A stretch of 64,000 bases of DNA from JAJZVS01 sp963708095 (GTDB lineage Bacteria; Pseudomonadota; Alphaproteobacteria; Acetobacterales; Acetobacteraceae). This document shows positions 31,726 to 41,009 of this stretch, piece after piece; position 1 is the stretch's first letter, and every line of letters starts with the position of its first letter. The stretch covers positions 620,001-684,000 of the forward strand of contig OY970182.1 of assembly GCA_963708095.1 (NCBI GenBank). Reading direction: 5' to 3'. The notes beneath the pieces were generated by a model. That model saw nothing but the letters and a program-made list of their open reading frames with translations. It did not search any database and was not told the DNA's origin. The position numbers were made by a program, and so were the translations under genes.

Positions 31726-33093
31726 ATGAAGCCCCCCCACAACCGGCATGGCGGCTCCGGTCGCCCGTCCTCCTCCGATCGCGGCCCGTTTCGCGGCCCC
31801 GGTGGCCCAGGAGCGCAGCAGACCGGATCGTTTCGCCCCCCCGCCGGCGAGGACCGCGGAGGCCGCCCCGCATCCGGCCATGGCCCGGCCCGACCCGACA
31901 AGCCAGCGCGGGACGGCGCACCGCACCCGCCCCGCCCGGACGCCCGCCCGGACGGGGCGCGCTGGCAGGAACGCCCGCGCCAGGACCGTCCCCGGCAGGG
32001 CTGGGGCACGCAGGGCTCCGGCGGCGGCCCCGGCCGCCAGGGGAGGGACGACCCGCGACCGCTCGGCCAGCCGGCCGGCGCCTCCCGCACCGGCCCCGAC
32101 GCCGGGCCGGATCGCCACCGCTCCGACGGCCGCCCTTTCGCGGGTGCCGGCGACCGCCCCCGCCCGGAGGGCCGCCAGGCGGACCAGCGACGCGGGGATG
32201 AACGTGGTCGGGATCAGTTCGGCCCTGGCCGCCCGCCCCGGCGCGAGGGCACCCGGCCGCCCGCCGATGCGCACCGCCCCGATCGCCTCTCCCACGATGC
32301 GCCCGCCGGCGAGCGGCTGCATGCCCGCGGGTTGCATCGCCCGGCCGGTTCCGCCCCCGCCGGCCCGCCGCCCGCCCCCGCCGGCACGATCTGGCTCTAC
32401 GGCCATCACGCCATCGCCGCCGCGCTCGCCAATCCGTCGCGCCGCCTGCGCCGCCTGCTGCTGACCGAGGAGGCGGAGACCGCGCTCGCCGCTCTGTTCC
32501 CGCAACCCTGGCCCCTGACCGTGGACCGCACGGACCGCGCGCGGCTCGACCACCTGCTGGGGCGGGAGGCGGTGCACCAGGGCGCGGCCCTGCTCGCCGA
32601 CCCGCTGGCCCCGCCCAGCCTGGCGCAGATGCTGGAACGCCCCGGCCCTGTGTTGGTGCTCGACCAGGTCACCGACCCGCGCAACGTCGGCGCCATCCTG
32701 CGCTGCGCCGCCGCCTTCGGGGCGGCCGGGGTGATCACCCAGGAACGCAACGCGCCGGAGGAAACGGGCTCGCTCGCCAAGGCCGCCTCCGGCGCGCTGG
32801 AGACGATCCCGCTGCTGCGGGCGGTGAACGTCGCGCGCACCCTGGTCGCGCTGAAGGCGGCGGACCGGTGGGTGGTGGGTCTCGATGCCGGCGGACCGAC
32901 GCCGCTCTCCGGACCCGCCTTCGCCGGGCGGCGGGTGGCGCTGGTGCTGGGCGCCGAGGGTTCCGGCCTCCGCCGCCTCACGCGCGAGACCTGCGACGAG
33001 CTCGCGGGACTGGCGACCGACGGGGCGATGGCGAGCCTGAATGTCGCCGCCGCCGCCGCCGTCGCGCTTTATGAACTGGCGCGCCGCGCATGA
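31726..33093 (+). CDS. SpoU/TrmH-family rRNA 2'-O-ribose methyltransferase (RlmB-like)
   Basis: A 455-residue SAM-dependent RNA methyltransferase. Residues 1-215 or so are a disordered Gly/Pro/Arg/Asp-rich extension. The substrate-binding domain starts at TIWLYGHHAIAAALANPSRR, and the knotted SpoU domain has LVLDQVTDPRNVGAILRCAA, LVLGAEGSGLRRLT and MASLNVAAAAAVALYE (motifs 1-3). RlmB methylates G2251 of 23S rRNA; the exact target here is inference. The ATG at 31726 is the first after the tRNA; the disordered head makes the true start uncertain. It overlaps the next gene by 4 bases. Confidence 0.88.
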   Translation: MKPPHNRHGGSGRPSSSDRGPFRGPGGPGAQQTGSFRPPAGEDRGGRPASGHGPARPDKPARDGAPHPPRPDARPDGARWQERPRQDRPRQGWGTQGSGGGPGRQGRDDPRPLGQPAGASRTGPDAGPDRHRSDGRPFAGAGDRPRPEGRQADQRRGDERGRDQFGPGRPPRREGTRPPADAHRPDRLSHDAPAGERLHARGLHRPAGSAPAGPPPAPAGTIWLYGHHAIAAALANPSRRLRRLLLTEEAETALAALFPQPWPLTVDRTDRARLDHLLGREAVHQGAALLADPLAPPSLAQMLERPGPVLVLDQVTDPRNVGAILRCAAAFGAAGVITQERNAPEETGSLAKAASGALETIPLLRAVNVARTLVALKAADRWVVGLDAGGPTPLSGPAFAGRRVALVLGAEGSGLRRLTRETCDELAGLATDGAMASLNVAAAAAVALYELARRA

Positions 33094-33887
33094 CCGGGTT
33101 CGATGCCGCCGCCGCTGCCGCCGCCTTGCAGGCCGCCCGCCGGGCCGGCGGTCTTTTGGCCCCGCTGCCGGCCGCGATCGCTCCGCGCACCGAGGCCGAG
33201 GGCGCGGCGGTGCAAGTCGTCCTGGCCCGGGCCCTTGGCGCGGACCCGCCGGCAGGCTTCAAGATCGGCGCCACCGCGGCGCGGATGCAGGCCTATCTCG
33301 GCCTGTCCGGCCCGGCGGCGGGCTTCATGCCGGCCGCCGGCCTGCACGCCGGCGGCGCCGTGCTGCGCTTCGCCGATTTCCGCAATCCCGGGGTGGAATG
33401 CGAGGTCGCGGTACGGCTCGCCCGCGACCTGCCGCCGGGCCCGTGCTCGGCCGAAACCGCCGCTGCCGCGGTCGAGGAATTTTTTGCCGCGATCGAGGTG
33501 GTGGAGAACCGCTACGGCGATCTCGCCGCCTTCGGCACGCCGAGCCTGATCGCCGACCAGGTCTTCCACGCCGCCGCCGTGCTGGGCGTGCCCACCGGGT
33601 TGGGATGGACCGGCGACTGGCGGACGCTCGATATCCCGACGCTTGCGGGCAGCCTGGCGATCGACGGGGTAGAGCGGGACCGCGGTGTGGCGGCCGACCT
33701 GCTCGGGCACCCGATGAACGGGCTGGCCTGGCTCGCCGGGTCGGCGGTTGCCGCAGCGTTCGGCGGCCTGCGCGCGGGCCAGGTGGTGCTGCTCGGCAGC
33801 GTGACGCCGCCGGTGTGGCTGGAGGCGCCGGGGACCGTGACGGTGGCGTTCCCGCCGCTGCCGCCGGTGCGGGTAACCTTCGCTTAA
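33090..33887 (+). CDS. 2-keto-4-pentenoate hydratase family protein (MhpD/FAH-like)
   Basis: The 265-residue protein has the order of the hydratase/decarboxylase branch of the FAH superfamily: GFKIGATAARMQAYLGLSGP, VECEVAVRLARDLPP (metal-binding Glu-X-Glu), AIEVVENRYGDL and the C-terminal NGLAWLAGSAVAA, then GQVVLLGSVTPP. Such enzymes act late in meta-cleavage of aromatic compounds. It is translationally coupled (ATGA) to the rRNA methyltransferase, an unusual partner, so its physiological substrate is unclear. Confidence 0.82.
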   Translation: MTGFDAAAAAAALQAARRAGGLLAPLPAAIAPRTEAEGAAVQVVLARALGADPPAGFKIGATAARMQAYLGLSGPAAGFMPAAGLHAGGAVLRFADFRNPGVECEVAVRLARDLPPGPCSAETAAAAVEEFFAAIEVVENRYGDLAAFGTPSLIADQVFHAAAVLGVPTGLGWTGDWRTLDIPTLAGSLAIDGVERDRGVAADLLGHPMNGLAWLAGSAVAAAFGGLRAGQVVLLGSVTPPVWLEAPGTVTVAFPPLPPVRVTFA

Positions 33888-33977
33888 CCGGCTCGGTCGA
33901 GACTGGCGCCGACCGCGCGTGTCTTCCGTCTTCCGCGGCGTTGCTTTGCCAAAAGGGCTCGCATTGGACCCGTCCTG

Positions 33978-34202
33978 ATGGATGCCGACTGGAATACGCT
34001 TTCCGACGAGACCCAACTTGCCGTCACTCGTGAGGCGCTGCACCGCGCCGTGGATACGATCGCGGGCCAGGCCGAGAACCTTGCATCGGAAATCGAGGCA
34101 GGAACCCTCGCCGACCGCGGCGGGCCGGATGCGCTGCGCTTGTTCGCCGCCCTGGTGCGCAGTCATACCCGCGAACGGCTCGTGCCGGCCGGGCGCTGCT
34201 GA
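33978..34202 (+). CDS. Small hypothetical protein
   Basis: A 74-residue soluble helical protein starting MDADWNTLSDETQLAVTREA, with acidic and alanine-rich heptads (HRAVDTIAGQAENLASEIEA) and ending ERLVPAGRC. No family is recognised. The composition is protein-like and the frame is free of overlap, supporting a real gene. It sits 90 bases after the hydratase on the same strand. Confidence 0.5.
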   Translation: MDADWNTLSDETQLAVTREALHRAVDTIAGQAENLASEIEAGTLADRGGPDALRLFAALVRSHTRERLVPAGRC

Positions 34203-34216
34203 GCCGGCGCCGCGCG

Positions 34217-35053
34217 TCAGCCCGGCAGCGCGTCCAGCAACAATTGTCCGACCATCGTCAGCTCCGGGCTGGTCACGCCGTAGCGCGCGATCGCCGCCGC
34301 CACCCTGGCCGCGGTCGGCGCATCGGGCGCCGGCCCGGGCGGTAGGCCGGGCAAACGTGCCACGATCGCTGGCGCCGCCGCGGCCGCCGCGTCCCGCATC
34401 GCTGTCCCGCTCGCGCGCATCTCGGCCGAGCCCAGCCGCGGCGCCACCTGATTGGCGAGCCAGGCCAGCAGCGCCGGCCAATGCGCGAGCTGGCGATACA
34501 GCGCCGGAATGAAGGGCTTGCCGCCCAGCTCGGTGGCGAATCGCATCAGATTCGTTCGCGCATCCTCTGCCAGGGCGGCGGGGTCGACGTTCCCCGGCAT
34601 CGGCGGCAGTAGCGTCGGCGGTGTCCAGCCGGGGGCGAAGCCGGGACCGGACGGACGCGCCCCGTCCAGCAGCAGGCCGAGGCAACGGCCGAACACCAGG
34701 TTCACCGGCGCCACCCGGACGAAATTCGCGGCGACGTTGCGGATGCCGGCGCGGTCGGCGGCATCGATGCCCCAGGCCGCCAGGAGCCCCAGCGGGACCG
34801 GCGGCAACGGCGCGAGCGAAACCGCCCCGACGAGGCCCCAGCCCGCTGCCTGGATCGCGCCGGCTGCCATCGCCGGGCGCAGCGCCCCCCAGACGAATTC
34901 CAGCAGGCCGGGCGTGCTCGCCAGGTAGCGCTGCATCGAGGACACGTAGGGCACGCCGGAAAAGCGCCGGATCTCCTCGTAGATCACGGCGATCGCGCCG
35001 GTCGCGCGGTCCTCCGGCAGTTCGTCGAGCGTCGGCGCTGATGTCTGGTTCAT
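34217..35053 (-). CDS. DehI-like (group I haloacid dehalogenase-like) protein
   Basis: A 278-residue, all-helical protein. Its start LDELPEDRATGAIAVIYEEI with RRFSGVPYVSSMQRYLAS and LLEFVWGALRPAM matches the DehI fold, whose namesakes hydrolyse D- and L-2-haloacids directly with water. The second half (RTNLMRFATELGGKPFIPAL) repeats the N-terminal pattern, as in the pseudo-dimeric family. Whether the activity is dehalogenation here is inference. GGAGAGG precedes the ATG at 35053. It is the last gene of the operon beginning at 38232. Confidence 0.72.
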   Translation of the reverse strand: MNQTSAPTLDELPEDRATGAIAVIYEEIRRFSGVPYVSSMQRYLASTPGLLEFVWGALRPAMAAGAIQAAGWGLVGAVSLAPLPPVPLGLLAAWGIDAADRAGIRNVAANFVRVAPVNLVFGRCLGLLLDGARPSGPGFAPGWTPPTLLPPMPGNVDPAALAEDARTNLMRFATELGGKPFIPALYRQLAHWPALLAWLANQVAPRLGSAEMRASGTAMRDAAAAAAPAIVARLPGLPPGPAPDAPTAARVAAAIARYGVTSPELTMVGQLLLDALPG

Positions 35054-35121
35054 GGGCGGCCTCTCCGGTTGCCCCACGACACCAGCGTTCGCCCCGCGCT
35101 GCAAGCCGCGGCGCTCGGGGT

Positions 35122-36063
35122 TCAGCCCGCCAGCGCCTTGCGCAGCACCGCGGCCATCATGTCGATCGCCGTGTCGGCGGCGTGGATCACCTTGCCCATG
35201 CTGAGGAATCCATGAATCTGGTCGGACAGGTGCACGCTCGTCACCCGCACGCCCTCGCGTTCCAGCCGCTGCGCATAGGCGAGCCCCTCGTCGCGCAACG
35301 GGTCGGCCGCGGCCGTCAGCACCAGCGCCGGCGCCGCGCCGGCGACGCTGGCGACGCGGATGGGGGAGGCGCGCCAGTCGATACGGTCGACGTCGCTGCG
35401 CATGTAGTGGTCGATGAACCATTTCATAGTCGTCGAGGTCAGCGGCACCCCGGAGGTGATCGTCTGCGACGAAATCGTGGTCATCGCCATGTCGGTTGCG
35501 GGATAGATCAGCAACTGGAATGCCAGCGGCGGCAGATCTCCGTCCCGCGCCATCAGCGCCATCACCGCGGCGAGGTTGCCGCCGGCGGAATCGCCCCCCG
35601 CCGCGACCCGCTTCGGATCGATGCCGAACTCAGCCGCCTGATCGATGACGAACCGCGTCGCCGCCGCGCTGTCCTCGACCGCGGCCGGGAATTTGTGCTC
35701 CGGCGCCAGGCGGTAGTCGACCGAGACGACGACGCAGCCCGCCGCATTGGCGAACCGGCGGCAGATCACGTCGTGCGAATCGAGCCCGCCCAGCAGCCAG
35801 CCGCCGCCATGGTAGTACACCAGCGCAGGCAACGGCCCGGCGGCCACGCCCGCGGGCCGATAGAGCCGCAGCGGCACCGGTCCATGCGGCCCGGGAGCGT
35901 CGAGTGCGCGGACCTCGCCCACCGCTTCCGGTTTCGGCTGCAGGACGGCGCGGCTTTTCATGTAGGCCTCGCGCGCCTCGTCGGGCGTGAGCTGCTCGAA
36001 CGGGGGCCGGCCGGCGAGACGGATCATCTCCAGGACCAGCGTGACGTCGGGATCAAGGGGCAT
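35122..36063 (-). CDS. HSL-family esterase/lipase (alpha/beta hydrolase)
   Basis: A 313-residue hormone-sensitive-lipase-type carboxylesterase. The oxyanion motif is YYHGGGWLLGGLDSHD, the nucleophile elbow GGDSAGGNLAAV, the acid residue lies in AAADPLRDEG and the histidine in SDQIHGFLSM. These are all complete, so it should be active on short acyl esters. It lies 11 bases downstream of another alpha/beta hydrolase in the same operon. Confidence 0.9.
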   Translation of the reverse strand: MPLDPDVTLVLEMIRLAGRPPFEQLTPDEAREAYMKSRAVLQPKPEAVGEVRALDAPGPHGPVPLRLYRPAGVAAGPLPALVYYHGGGWLLGGLDSHDVICRRFANAAGCVVVSVDYRLAPEHKFPAAVEDSAAATRFVIDQAAEFGIDPKRVAAGGDSAGGNLAAVMALMARDGDLPPLAFQLLIYPATDMAMTTISSQTITSGVPLTSTTMKWFIDHYMRSDVDRIDWRASPIRVASVAGAAPALVLTAAADPLRDEGLAYAQRLEREGVRVTSVHLSDQIHGFLSMGKVIHAADTAIDMMAAVLRKALAG

Positions 36064-36074
36064 GGAGGCGTTCC

Positions 36075-36857
36075 CTATGGCATCCAGCCGAGGATCGCCA
36101 GCGCCACCGCATCCGGCCGGTCGAGCTCGGCCAGATGCCCGGCGTCCGCGATGACCTGCAGTTCGGTCGGCCCGGTGATCGCCGCGCGGAATCGGTCCGC
36201 ATAGCTGCGCGGCATGATCCTGTCCTCGGCCCCCCAGAGCAGCAGGGTCGGTGCGGCGATCAGCGGCAGGCGCTTTTCCAGCTTCGTATTGCCGAGCGGC
36301 CAGAAGATGCGTGCGGCGGCCTCCGACGCACGGGTCTGTTCGATCGGCCATTCGATCGAGTTGGCGCCATCCGGGACGGATTTCATCGCCTTCCAGATCT
36401 CGGGATCGGCGCACATCAGCCCCGGCACCGCATCGGCGCGCTGCGCCCAGGGATCGGTCGGCGGATCGGCCTCGTCGAACAGTCCGAACGGGGCGATCAG
36501 CGCCAGCTTGCGCACGCTTGCGGGCCAGACCGCCGCCATCTCGGCGGCGAGCGAGGCGCCGACCGACGACCCGGCGAGGTCGGCGCCGGCCAGCCCCGCC
36601 GCGTCCAACGTCGCCCGCACCGCCAGCAGCCAGTCGAGATGCGTATCGAGCACGCTGTGCCCGCGGTCGCCGCCGGGAAAGCCGGGCAGCGACGGCACGA
36701 TCACCGTGCGGCTCTCCGCCAGCCGATCGAGGAAGGGTATCCAGCGCGGCAGGCCGCCGAGGCCGGCGAGGAAGCCCAGCTTCGGCCCCGATCCCTTGCG
36801 CCAGACGCGGGTGGCGAAGCCGTTGATGTCGATGGTCGTCGTTTCGGGTTCGCTCAC
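36075..36857 (-). CDS. Alpha/beta hydrolase
   Basis: A 260-residue hydrolase with an elbow ADLAGSSVGASLAAEM (Ser nucleophile present), acid residue in LLWGAEDRIMP and histidine in IADAGHLAELD. The GTG at 36857 is chosen because GGAGAG lies 6 bases upstream and the conserved fold starts there; the open frame further upstream is proline/arginine-rich. It follows the luciferase-like monooxygenase by 94 bases. Compare the related operon at 11118-13170, where the partner hydrolase lacks this serine. Confidence 0.88.
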   Translation of the reverse strand: MSEPETTTIDINGFATRVWRKGSGPKLGFLAGLGGLPRWIPFLDRLAESRTVIVPSLPGFPGGDRGHSVLDTHLDWLLAVRATLDAAGLAGADLAGSSVGASLAAEMAAVWPASVRKLALIAPFGLFDEADPPTDPWAQRADAVPGLMCADPEIWKAMKSVPDGANSIEWPIEQTRASEAAARIFWPLGNTKLEKRLPLIAAPTLLLWGAEDRIMPRSYADRFRAAITGPTELQVIADAGHLAELDRPDAVALAILGWMP

Positions 36858-36951
36858 CCCGGCTCTCCAATGCTGCCCGTCGAGGGGACCGGCGCCGGCG
36901 AAAACCGGTGCCTTCGGGAACGGCCGGGCCGCCGCGGCGGTCCGGCGGCGC

Positions 36952-38232
36952 TTATTCGGCAGCCAGCCTGGGCAGGAAGGCCGGAACCTCGGCACGCTGC
37001 GCGCGGCCCATCGGCTGCGGCCACCAGCGGTCTTCCCACTCGCCGAACATGCCCTTGAGGTTCGGCATGACCTTCTCGGCGAACAGCCTGGTATTGGCCC
37101 GGCAGACCTCCTTGCCCATGTTGCCGAACTGCAACAGCAGCATCAGGTGGCCGACGTTGAGGTTGCGGGCGACTTCGCGCAACTGCTCGGTCACTTCGTC
37201 GGGCGAGCCGATGATGACGTAGCCGCGATCGACGATCGCATCCATCTCGCGCGCCACGCTCGCGAAGCGGGTGCCGGAGGTGGAACCGATGGCGCCGGCG
37301 CCGGCCGCCTGCTGGATCTGGCTCTTGATCCCGGCCGCCTGCGTCGCTTCCGAAACATAGCCGGGCGGCACCGCCCAGCGCGGATCGACATGCAGGCAGC
37401 GGCCGTAGAAATACTCGGCGGCTTCGGAATAGAGATCGAAGGCATGCTGGCGGCTTTCGCCCACGCCGACGAACTGCAGGAAGCCGGCACGGTACGGGTT
37501 ACGGTCCTTGCCCAACCGGGCCATTTCGTTCCAGAATCCGTCCATCAGCGCCTGGCCGGCCTTGTAGCCGTAGTAGGACAGGTAGCAATAGACGTAGTCC
37601 ATCTCGGCGCACCACTGCCAGGTTTCGACCGAGCCGCCGCCGGGGATCCAGATCGGCGGATGCGGGCGCTGGATCGGACGTGGCCAGATGTTGACGTAGC
37701 GCTGCTGGTTGTAGCGGCCGTTGAAGGCGAACGTATCCTTCTCCCGCCACGCGCGCATGACCAGGTCGTGCGCTTCCAGGTAGCGGGAACGCAGCTGGCT
37801 CGGGTTGGTCCCGTACGCGTAGCAGGTGTCCATCGGCGTGCCGACGGGAAAGCCCGCGATCAGCCGTCCGCCGGAGATCACGTCGATCATCGCGAATTCT
37901 TCGGCGACGCGCGTCGGCGGGTTATACAGCGCGAGCGAGTTGCCCATGACGCAGATAGCGGTATCGGTCGTGCGCCGCGCGAGCGACGAGGCGATCAGGT
38001 TGGGCGAGGGCATCAGCCCGTAGCCGTTGGAATGGTGCTCGTTCACGCACACTGCATCGAATCCGCAGTCTGCCGCGTATTCGAGCTCGTCCATGAAGTC
38101 GTTGTACATGTGATGCGCACGTGCCGGATCGAACAGCGAGGAATGGATGTCGACCCATACCGAGGGATTGTGGTCGCGGAAATCCTCCGGCAGCTCGGTG
38201 TACGGCATCAGATGGAACCACATCAGCTTCAT
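36952..38232 (-). CDS. LLM-class flavin-dependent oxidoreductase (operon leader)
   Basis: A 426-residue luciferase-like monooxygenase: MKLMWFHLMPYTELPEDFRD, then CGFDAVCVNEHHSNGYG (EHH motif), VMGNSLALYNPPTRVAEEFA and MIDVISGGRLIAGFPVGTPM, RPHPPIWIPGGGS. It is first in a minus-strand group with two hydrolases and a DehI-like protein, suggesting oxidation followed by hydrolytic cleavage of an unidentified, perhaps halogenated, substrate. It resembles the monooxygenase at 11118 more than those at 58586 and 59751. Confidence 0.9.
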   Translation of the reverse strand: MKLMWFHLMPYTELPEDFRDHNPSVWVDIHSSLFDPARAHHMYNDFMDELEYAADCGFDAVCVNEHHSNGYGLMPSPNLIASSLARRTTDTAICVMGNSLALYNPPTRVAEEFAMIDVISGGRLIAGFPVGTPMDTCYAYGTNPSQLRSRYLEAHDLVMRAWREKDTFAFNGRYNQQRYVNIWPRPIQRPHPPIWIPGGGSVETWQWCAEMDYVYCYLSYYGYKAGQALMDGFWNEMARLGKDRNPYRAGFLQFVGVGESRQHAFDLYSEAAEYFYGRCLHVDPRWAVPPGYVSEATQAAGIKSQIQQAAGAGAIGSTSGTRFASVAREMDAIVDRGYVIIGSPDEVTEQLREVARNLNVGHLMLLLQFGNMGKEVCRANTRLFAEKVMPNLKGMFGEWEDRWWPQPMGRAQRAEVPAFLPRLAAE

Positions 38233-38361
38233 GGACGCTCTCCCGGTGGACGGCGCGCGATTGGCTACCGCTGAGTAGCATAGCCGACCCCCCTTGCGTC
38301 AACCGCGACCACCCCACGGCAGCGGTTGCCTTGGCTGCGGACCCGCCGCAGGAACGCGCGC

Positions 38362-39663
38362 ATGCCCCCCGCCGAGCTGCCCGCCCGCAACTCCGCCCCC
38401 CGACACCTGCTCGCCGACCATCGGCTGTGGCTGATGGGCGCCTACGGATTCTTCTCCGGCCTGCCGCTGCCGCTGTCCGGCTTCACGTTCCGGCTCTGGC
38501 TGTCGGAGGGCGGGGTGTCCTTGGCGCTGATCGGCCTCACCGCCAATGTTGGGCTCGCCTATTCGCTGAAATTCCTCTGGGCGCCGGTGCTGGACCAGGC
38601 GCGGCCGCCGGGGCCACTGGGTCGGCTTGGGCGCCGGCGGGGCTGGCTCGCGGCGATCCAGCCGGCGCTGGCGCTGGCTGCACTGCTGCTCGCGCTGTCG
38701 CACCCGAACACGGCGCCGGCGGGCGCCATCGCCGCGGCGGGGTTGGTCGCCTTCCTCTCGGCGAGCCAGGACATCGTGATCGACGCCTGGCGGATCGAGA
38801 CCTTCCCGCCGCGTGCGCAGGGCGCGGCCATGGCGGCCTATGTCTGGGGCTACCGGGTGGCGCTGCTGGTCTCCGGCGCCGGCGCGATCGCGGCGGCGAG
38901 CTGGGTCGGCTGGCACGGCGCGCTGGCGGCGATGGCGGCCCTGCTGGCGCTTGCCCCGCTGGTCACCCTGCTGGCGCCGGAGCCGATGGTGCGCGTGCGC
39001 GCTGCCGGCCTGCGCCTCGGCGCCCGCCTGCGCGCCGCGGTGATCGAGCCGCTGCGCGAGATCCTGGCCCGTCCGGGCGCGCCCACGATCCTGGGCTTCG
39101 TCGCCCTGTTCAAGCTGGGCGAGGCGATGGCCGGGGTGATGACGGCGCCGTTCTACACCCACCTCGGCTTCAACCGCGCGGCGATCGCAGTGGCCAACGG
39201 GCCGCTGTCGCTTGCCTGCGCCCTGGGCGGCACCGCGCTGGGCGGCTGGCTGGTCGCGCGCATCGGGGTGGGGCGGGCGCTGCTCGCCACCGGCTGGGTG
39301 CAGACGGTGACGATGGGGATGTATCTGCTGCTGGCGGCCTCGGCCGGGCGGGCGCATGTGCTGGTCGCGACGGTGGCGGTGGAATCCTTCGCCGAGGGCA
39401 TGGCGGACGCCGCGTTCATCACCTACCTCTCCGGCCTCTGCTCGCCCGCCTATACGGCGACGCAATACGCGCTGCTGTCGTCGCTGGCGGCAATCGCGCT
39501 GCGCACGGTGGGCGGGCTGTCGGGGTTCCTGGCCGCGGCGACCGGATGGACGTTGTTCTATGCGCTGGCGATGTTCGCTGCCCTCCCGGCGATGGGGTTG
39601 ATGCTGCGGCTGCTGCGACGCTACCCGCCGGCGGAGCGGCCGGCGGCCAGCCGCACCGCGTGA
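38362..39663 (+). CDS. MFS transporter, AmpG/PAT-like
   Basis: A 433-residue protein with about twelve hydrophobic helices. The start LLADHRLWLMGAYGFFSGLP, SEGGVSLALIGLTANVGLAY and SLKFLWAPVLDQ, with ASQDIVIDAWRIETFP, are the signature order of AmpG-type permeases, which import muropeptides or, in the wider family, acetyl-CoA-like substrates. The exact substrate is inference. It is divergent from the monooxygenase operon. Confidence 0.85.
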   Translation: MPPAELPARNSAPRHLLADHRLWLMGAYGFFSGLPLPLSGFTFRLWLSEGGVSLALIGLTANVGLAYSLKFLWAPVLDQARPPGPLGRLGRRRGWLAAIQPALALAALLLALSHPNTAPAGAIAAAGLVAFLSASQDIVIDAWRIETFPPRAQGAAMAAYVWGYRVALLVSGAGAIAAASWVGWHGALAAMAALLALAPLVTLLAPEPMVRVRAAGLRLGARLRAAVIEPLREILARPGAPTILGFVALFKLGEAMAGVMTAPFYTHLGFNRAAIAVANGPLSLACALGGTALGGWLVARIGVGRALLATGWVQTVTMGMYLLLAASAGRAHVLVATVAVESFAEGMADAAFITYLSGLCSPAYTATQYALLSSLAAIALRTVGGLSGFLAAATGWTLFYALAMFAALPAMGLMLRLLRRYPPAERPAASRTA

Positions 39664-39676
39664 GCGCGCGCCGCGT

Positions 39677-40795
39677 TTACCAGATCATCCGCGGTGCCCG
39701 GTTCACCCGCTGCGGCTGGCCCGGTCGGGTCGCGGAAATCCATTCCGTGACGGGCATGAAGCGCGGCGCCAGGAACTGGTAGGTGCCCCCGAGCAGGGCG
39801 AGGGTGCCCTCGTTGAACGTGCCGGCCGCCGTGTCCCATTGCGTCAGGATCGGCTCCCACGCGCGCTGGCTGCGATACAGCCAGTCGCGGTTGGAGCGGA
39901 TGAAAGTGCGTTGGCTTTCGACGTTGCGCAGTGCCGCCATCACTTCGCCGGTCTGCGCATCCAGCACCTCGAAGCGGGCGATGATCTGGCGGAGCGCGAT
40001 GGCGGTCAGGCGTTTCACCTGCGTCAGGGTCTCGATATGGCTGGCATCGCTGCGCCAGCCGCGCGACAGGCGTTCGATCTTCCCGGCCATGAGGCGGACC
40101 CGACGCAGCAGCCGGTCGCGCAGCGCCTCAATATAGGCGAGTTCGCGTCCCAGGGCTTCGAGCAGCCCGACCACTTCCGCCGCGGTGTCCAGTCCCAGGG
40201 CTTCGGCGGCGCGCGACAGCGCCGTCTGCACCTGATGGCGCAGCTTGGGATCGTTCCCGATCGCCAGCAGCGAACCGGCGTCCAGCGCCTGTCGCTCCGA
40301 TCCGCGGTCGGCGTTCAGCCAGTCGACCAGGCTGACCCGTAGCCGTGTCTGCGCGATTTCCAGATGCAGCGGATCCGGCTCCCAGCTTGCTTCCCCGGTC
40401 AGCACCTCGCTCGGGAGCCGGTCGCCGGGACGCAGCACCGAGACGAAATCGAGCAATTCGGCGATGCGGGCGAGCATCTGCCCATCCTCCGACTCCTCGG
40501 CGATGCCGAATTCCCGCGCCAGTGAGCGCAGCGGCAGCGCAGCCGTCCGCTCGCCGAGCTGGACCACCATGATCGGTGCGCCGTCGACTTCCGAGCGGCG
40601 GAACAGCGGCGGCCCAAAGGAGCCGAACAGACGATGCGCCAGGTGGCAATCCGTGGGCTCGGCCGCAGGGGACGGTTCCGCGGGGGACGGTTCCGCAGCG
40701 GGCACGTCTTCGGACCCACCGGCCGCCTGGGGCGGCGGTGCCGGCGCCGTCGCGGGGGCGGCTGTGGGGTCCGGGCGGGGGGGCGAATCGGCCAT
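39677..40795 (-). CDS. Hypothetical cytosolic protein, proline/alanine-rich head
   Basis: The 372-residue protein has 45 or so N-terminal residues of Pro/Ala/Glu-rich disorder, then a compact helical domain (PLRSLAREFGIAEESEDGQM, EVVGLLEALGRELAYIEALR, IETLTQVKRLTAIALRQIIA) ending in WISATRPGQPQRVNRAPRMI. No catalytic motif, signal or membrane helix is visible and I do not recognise the family. It is convergent with the MFS gene, 13 bases apart. Confidence 0.7.
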   Translation of the reverse strand: MADSPPRPDPTAAPATAPAPPPQAAGGSEDVPAAEPSPAEPSPAAEPTDCHLAHRLFGSFGPPLFRRSEVDGAPIMVVQLGERTAALPLRSLAREFGIAEESEDGQMLARIAELLDFVSVLRPGDRLPSEVLTGEASWEPDPLHLEIAQTRLRVSLVDWLNADRGSERQALDAGSLLAIGNDPKLRHQVQTALSRAAEALGLDTAAEVVGLLEALGRELAYIEALRDRLLRRVRLMAGKIERLSRGWRSDASHIETLTQVKRLTAIALRQIIARFEVLDAQTGEVMAALRNVESQRTFIRSNRDWLYRSQRAWEPILTQWDTAAGTFNEGTLALLGGTYQFLAPRFMPVTEWISATRPGQPQRVNRAPRMIW

Positions 40796-41009
40796 GGCGG
40801 GGTTCGGCAGGAAAGCCTCGCCAGGATGAACAATCCGCTAATGTCGCGGGTACGGGACGGCCGCCGCCCATTGCGCTTCCGGCGCCGACCCGCCAAGACT
40901 GCTCATCAGCCGCCCAAAAACGGCGTGACAGGTGGCACGAACGTTGCTAGCCAGAGGCATCGGTCACCAGGCATCGGTCGCCACAACCAGAACCACAGGG
41001 GACGCAGGA

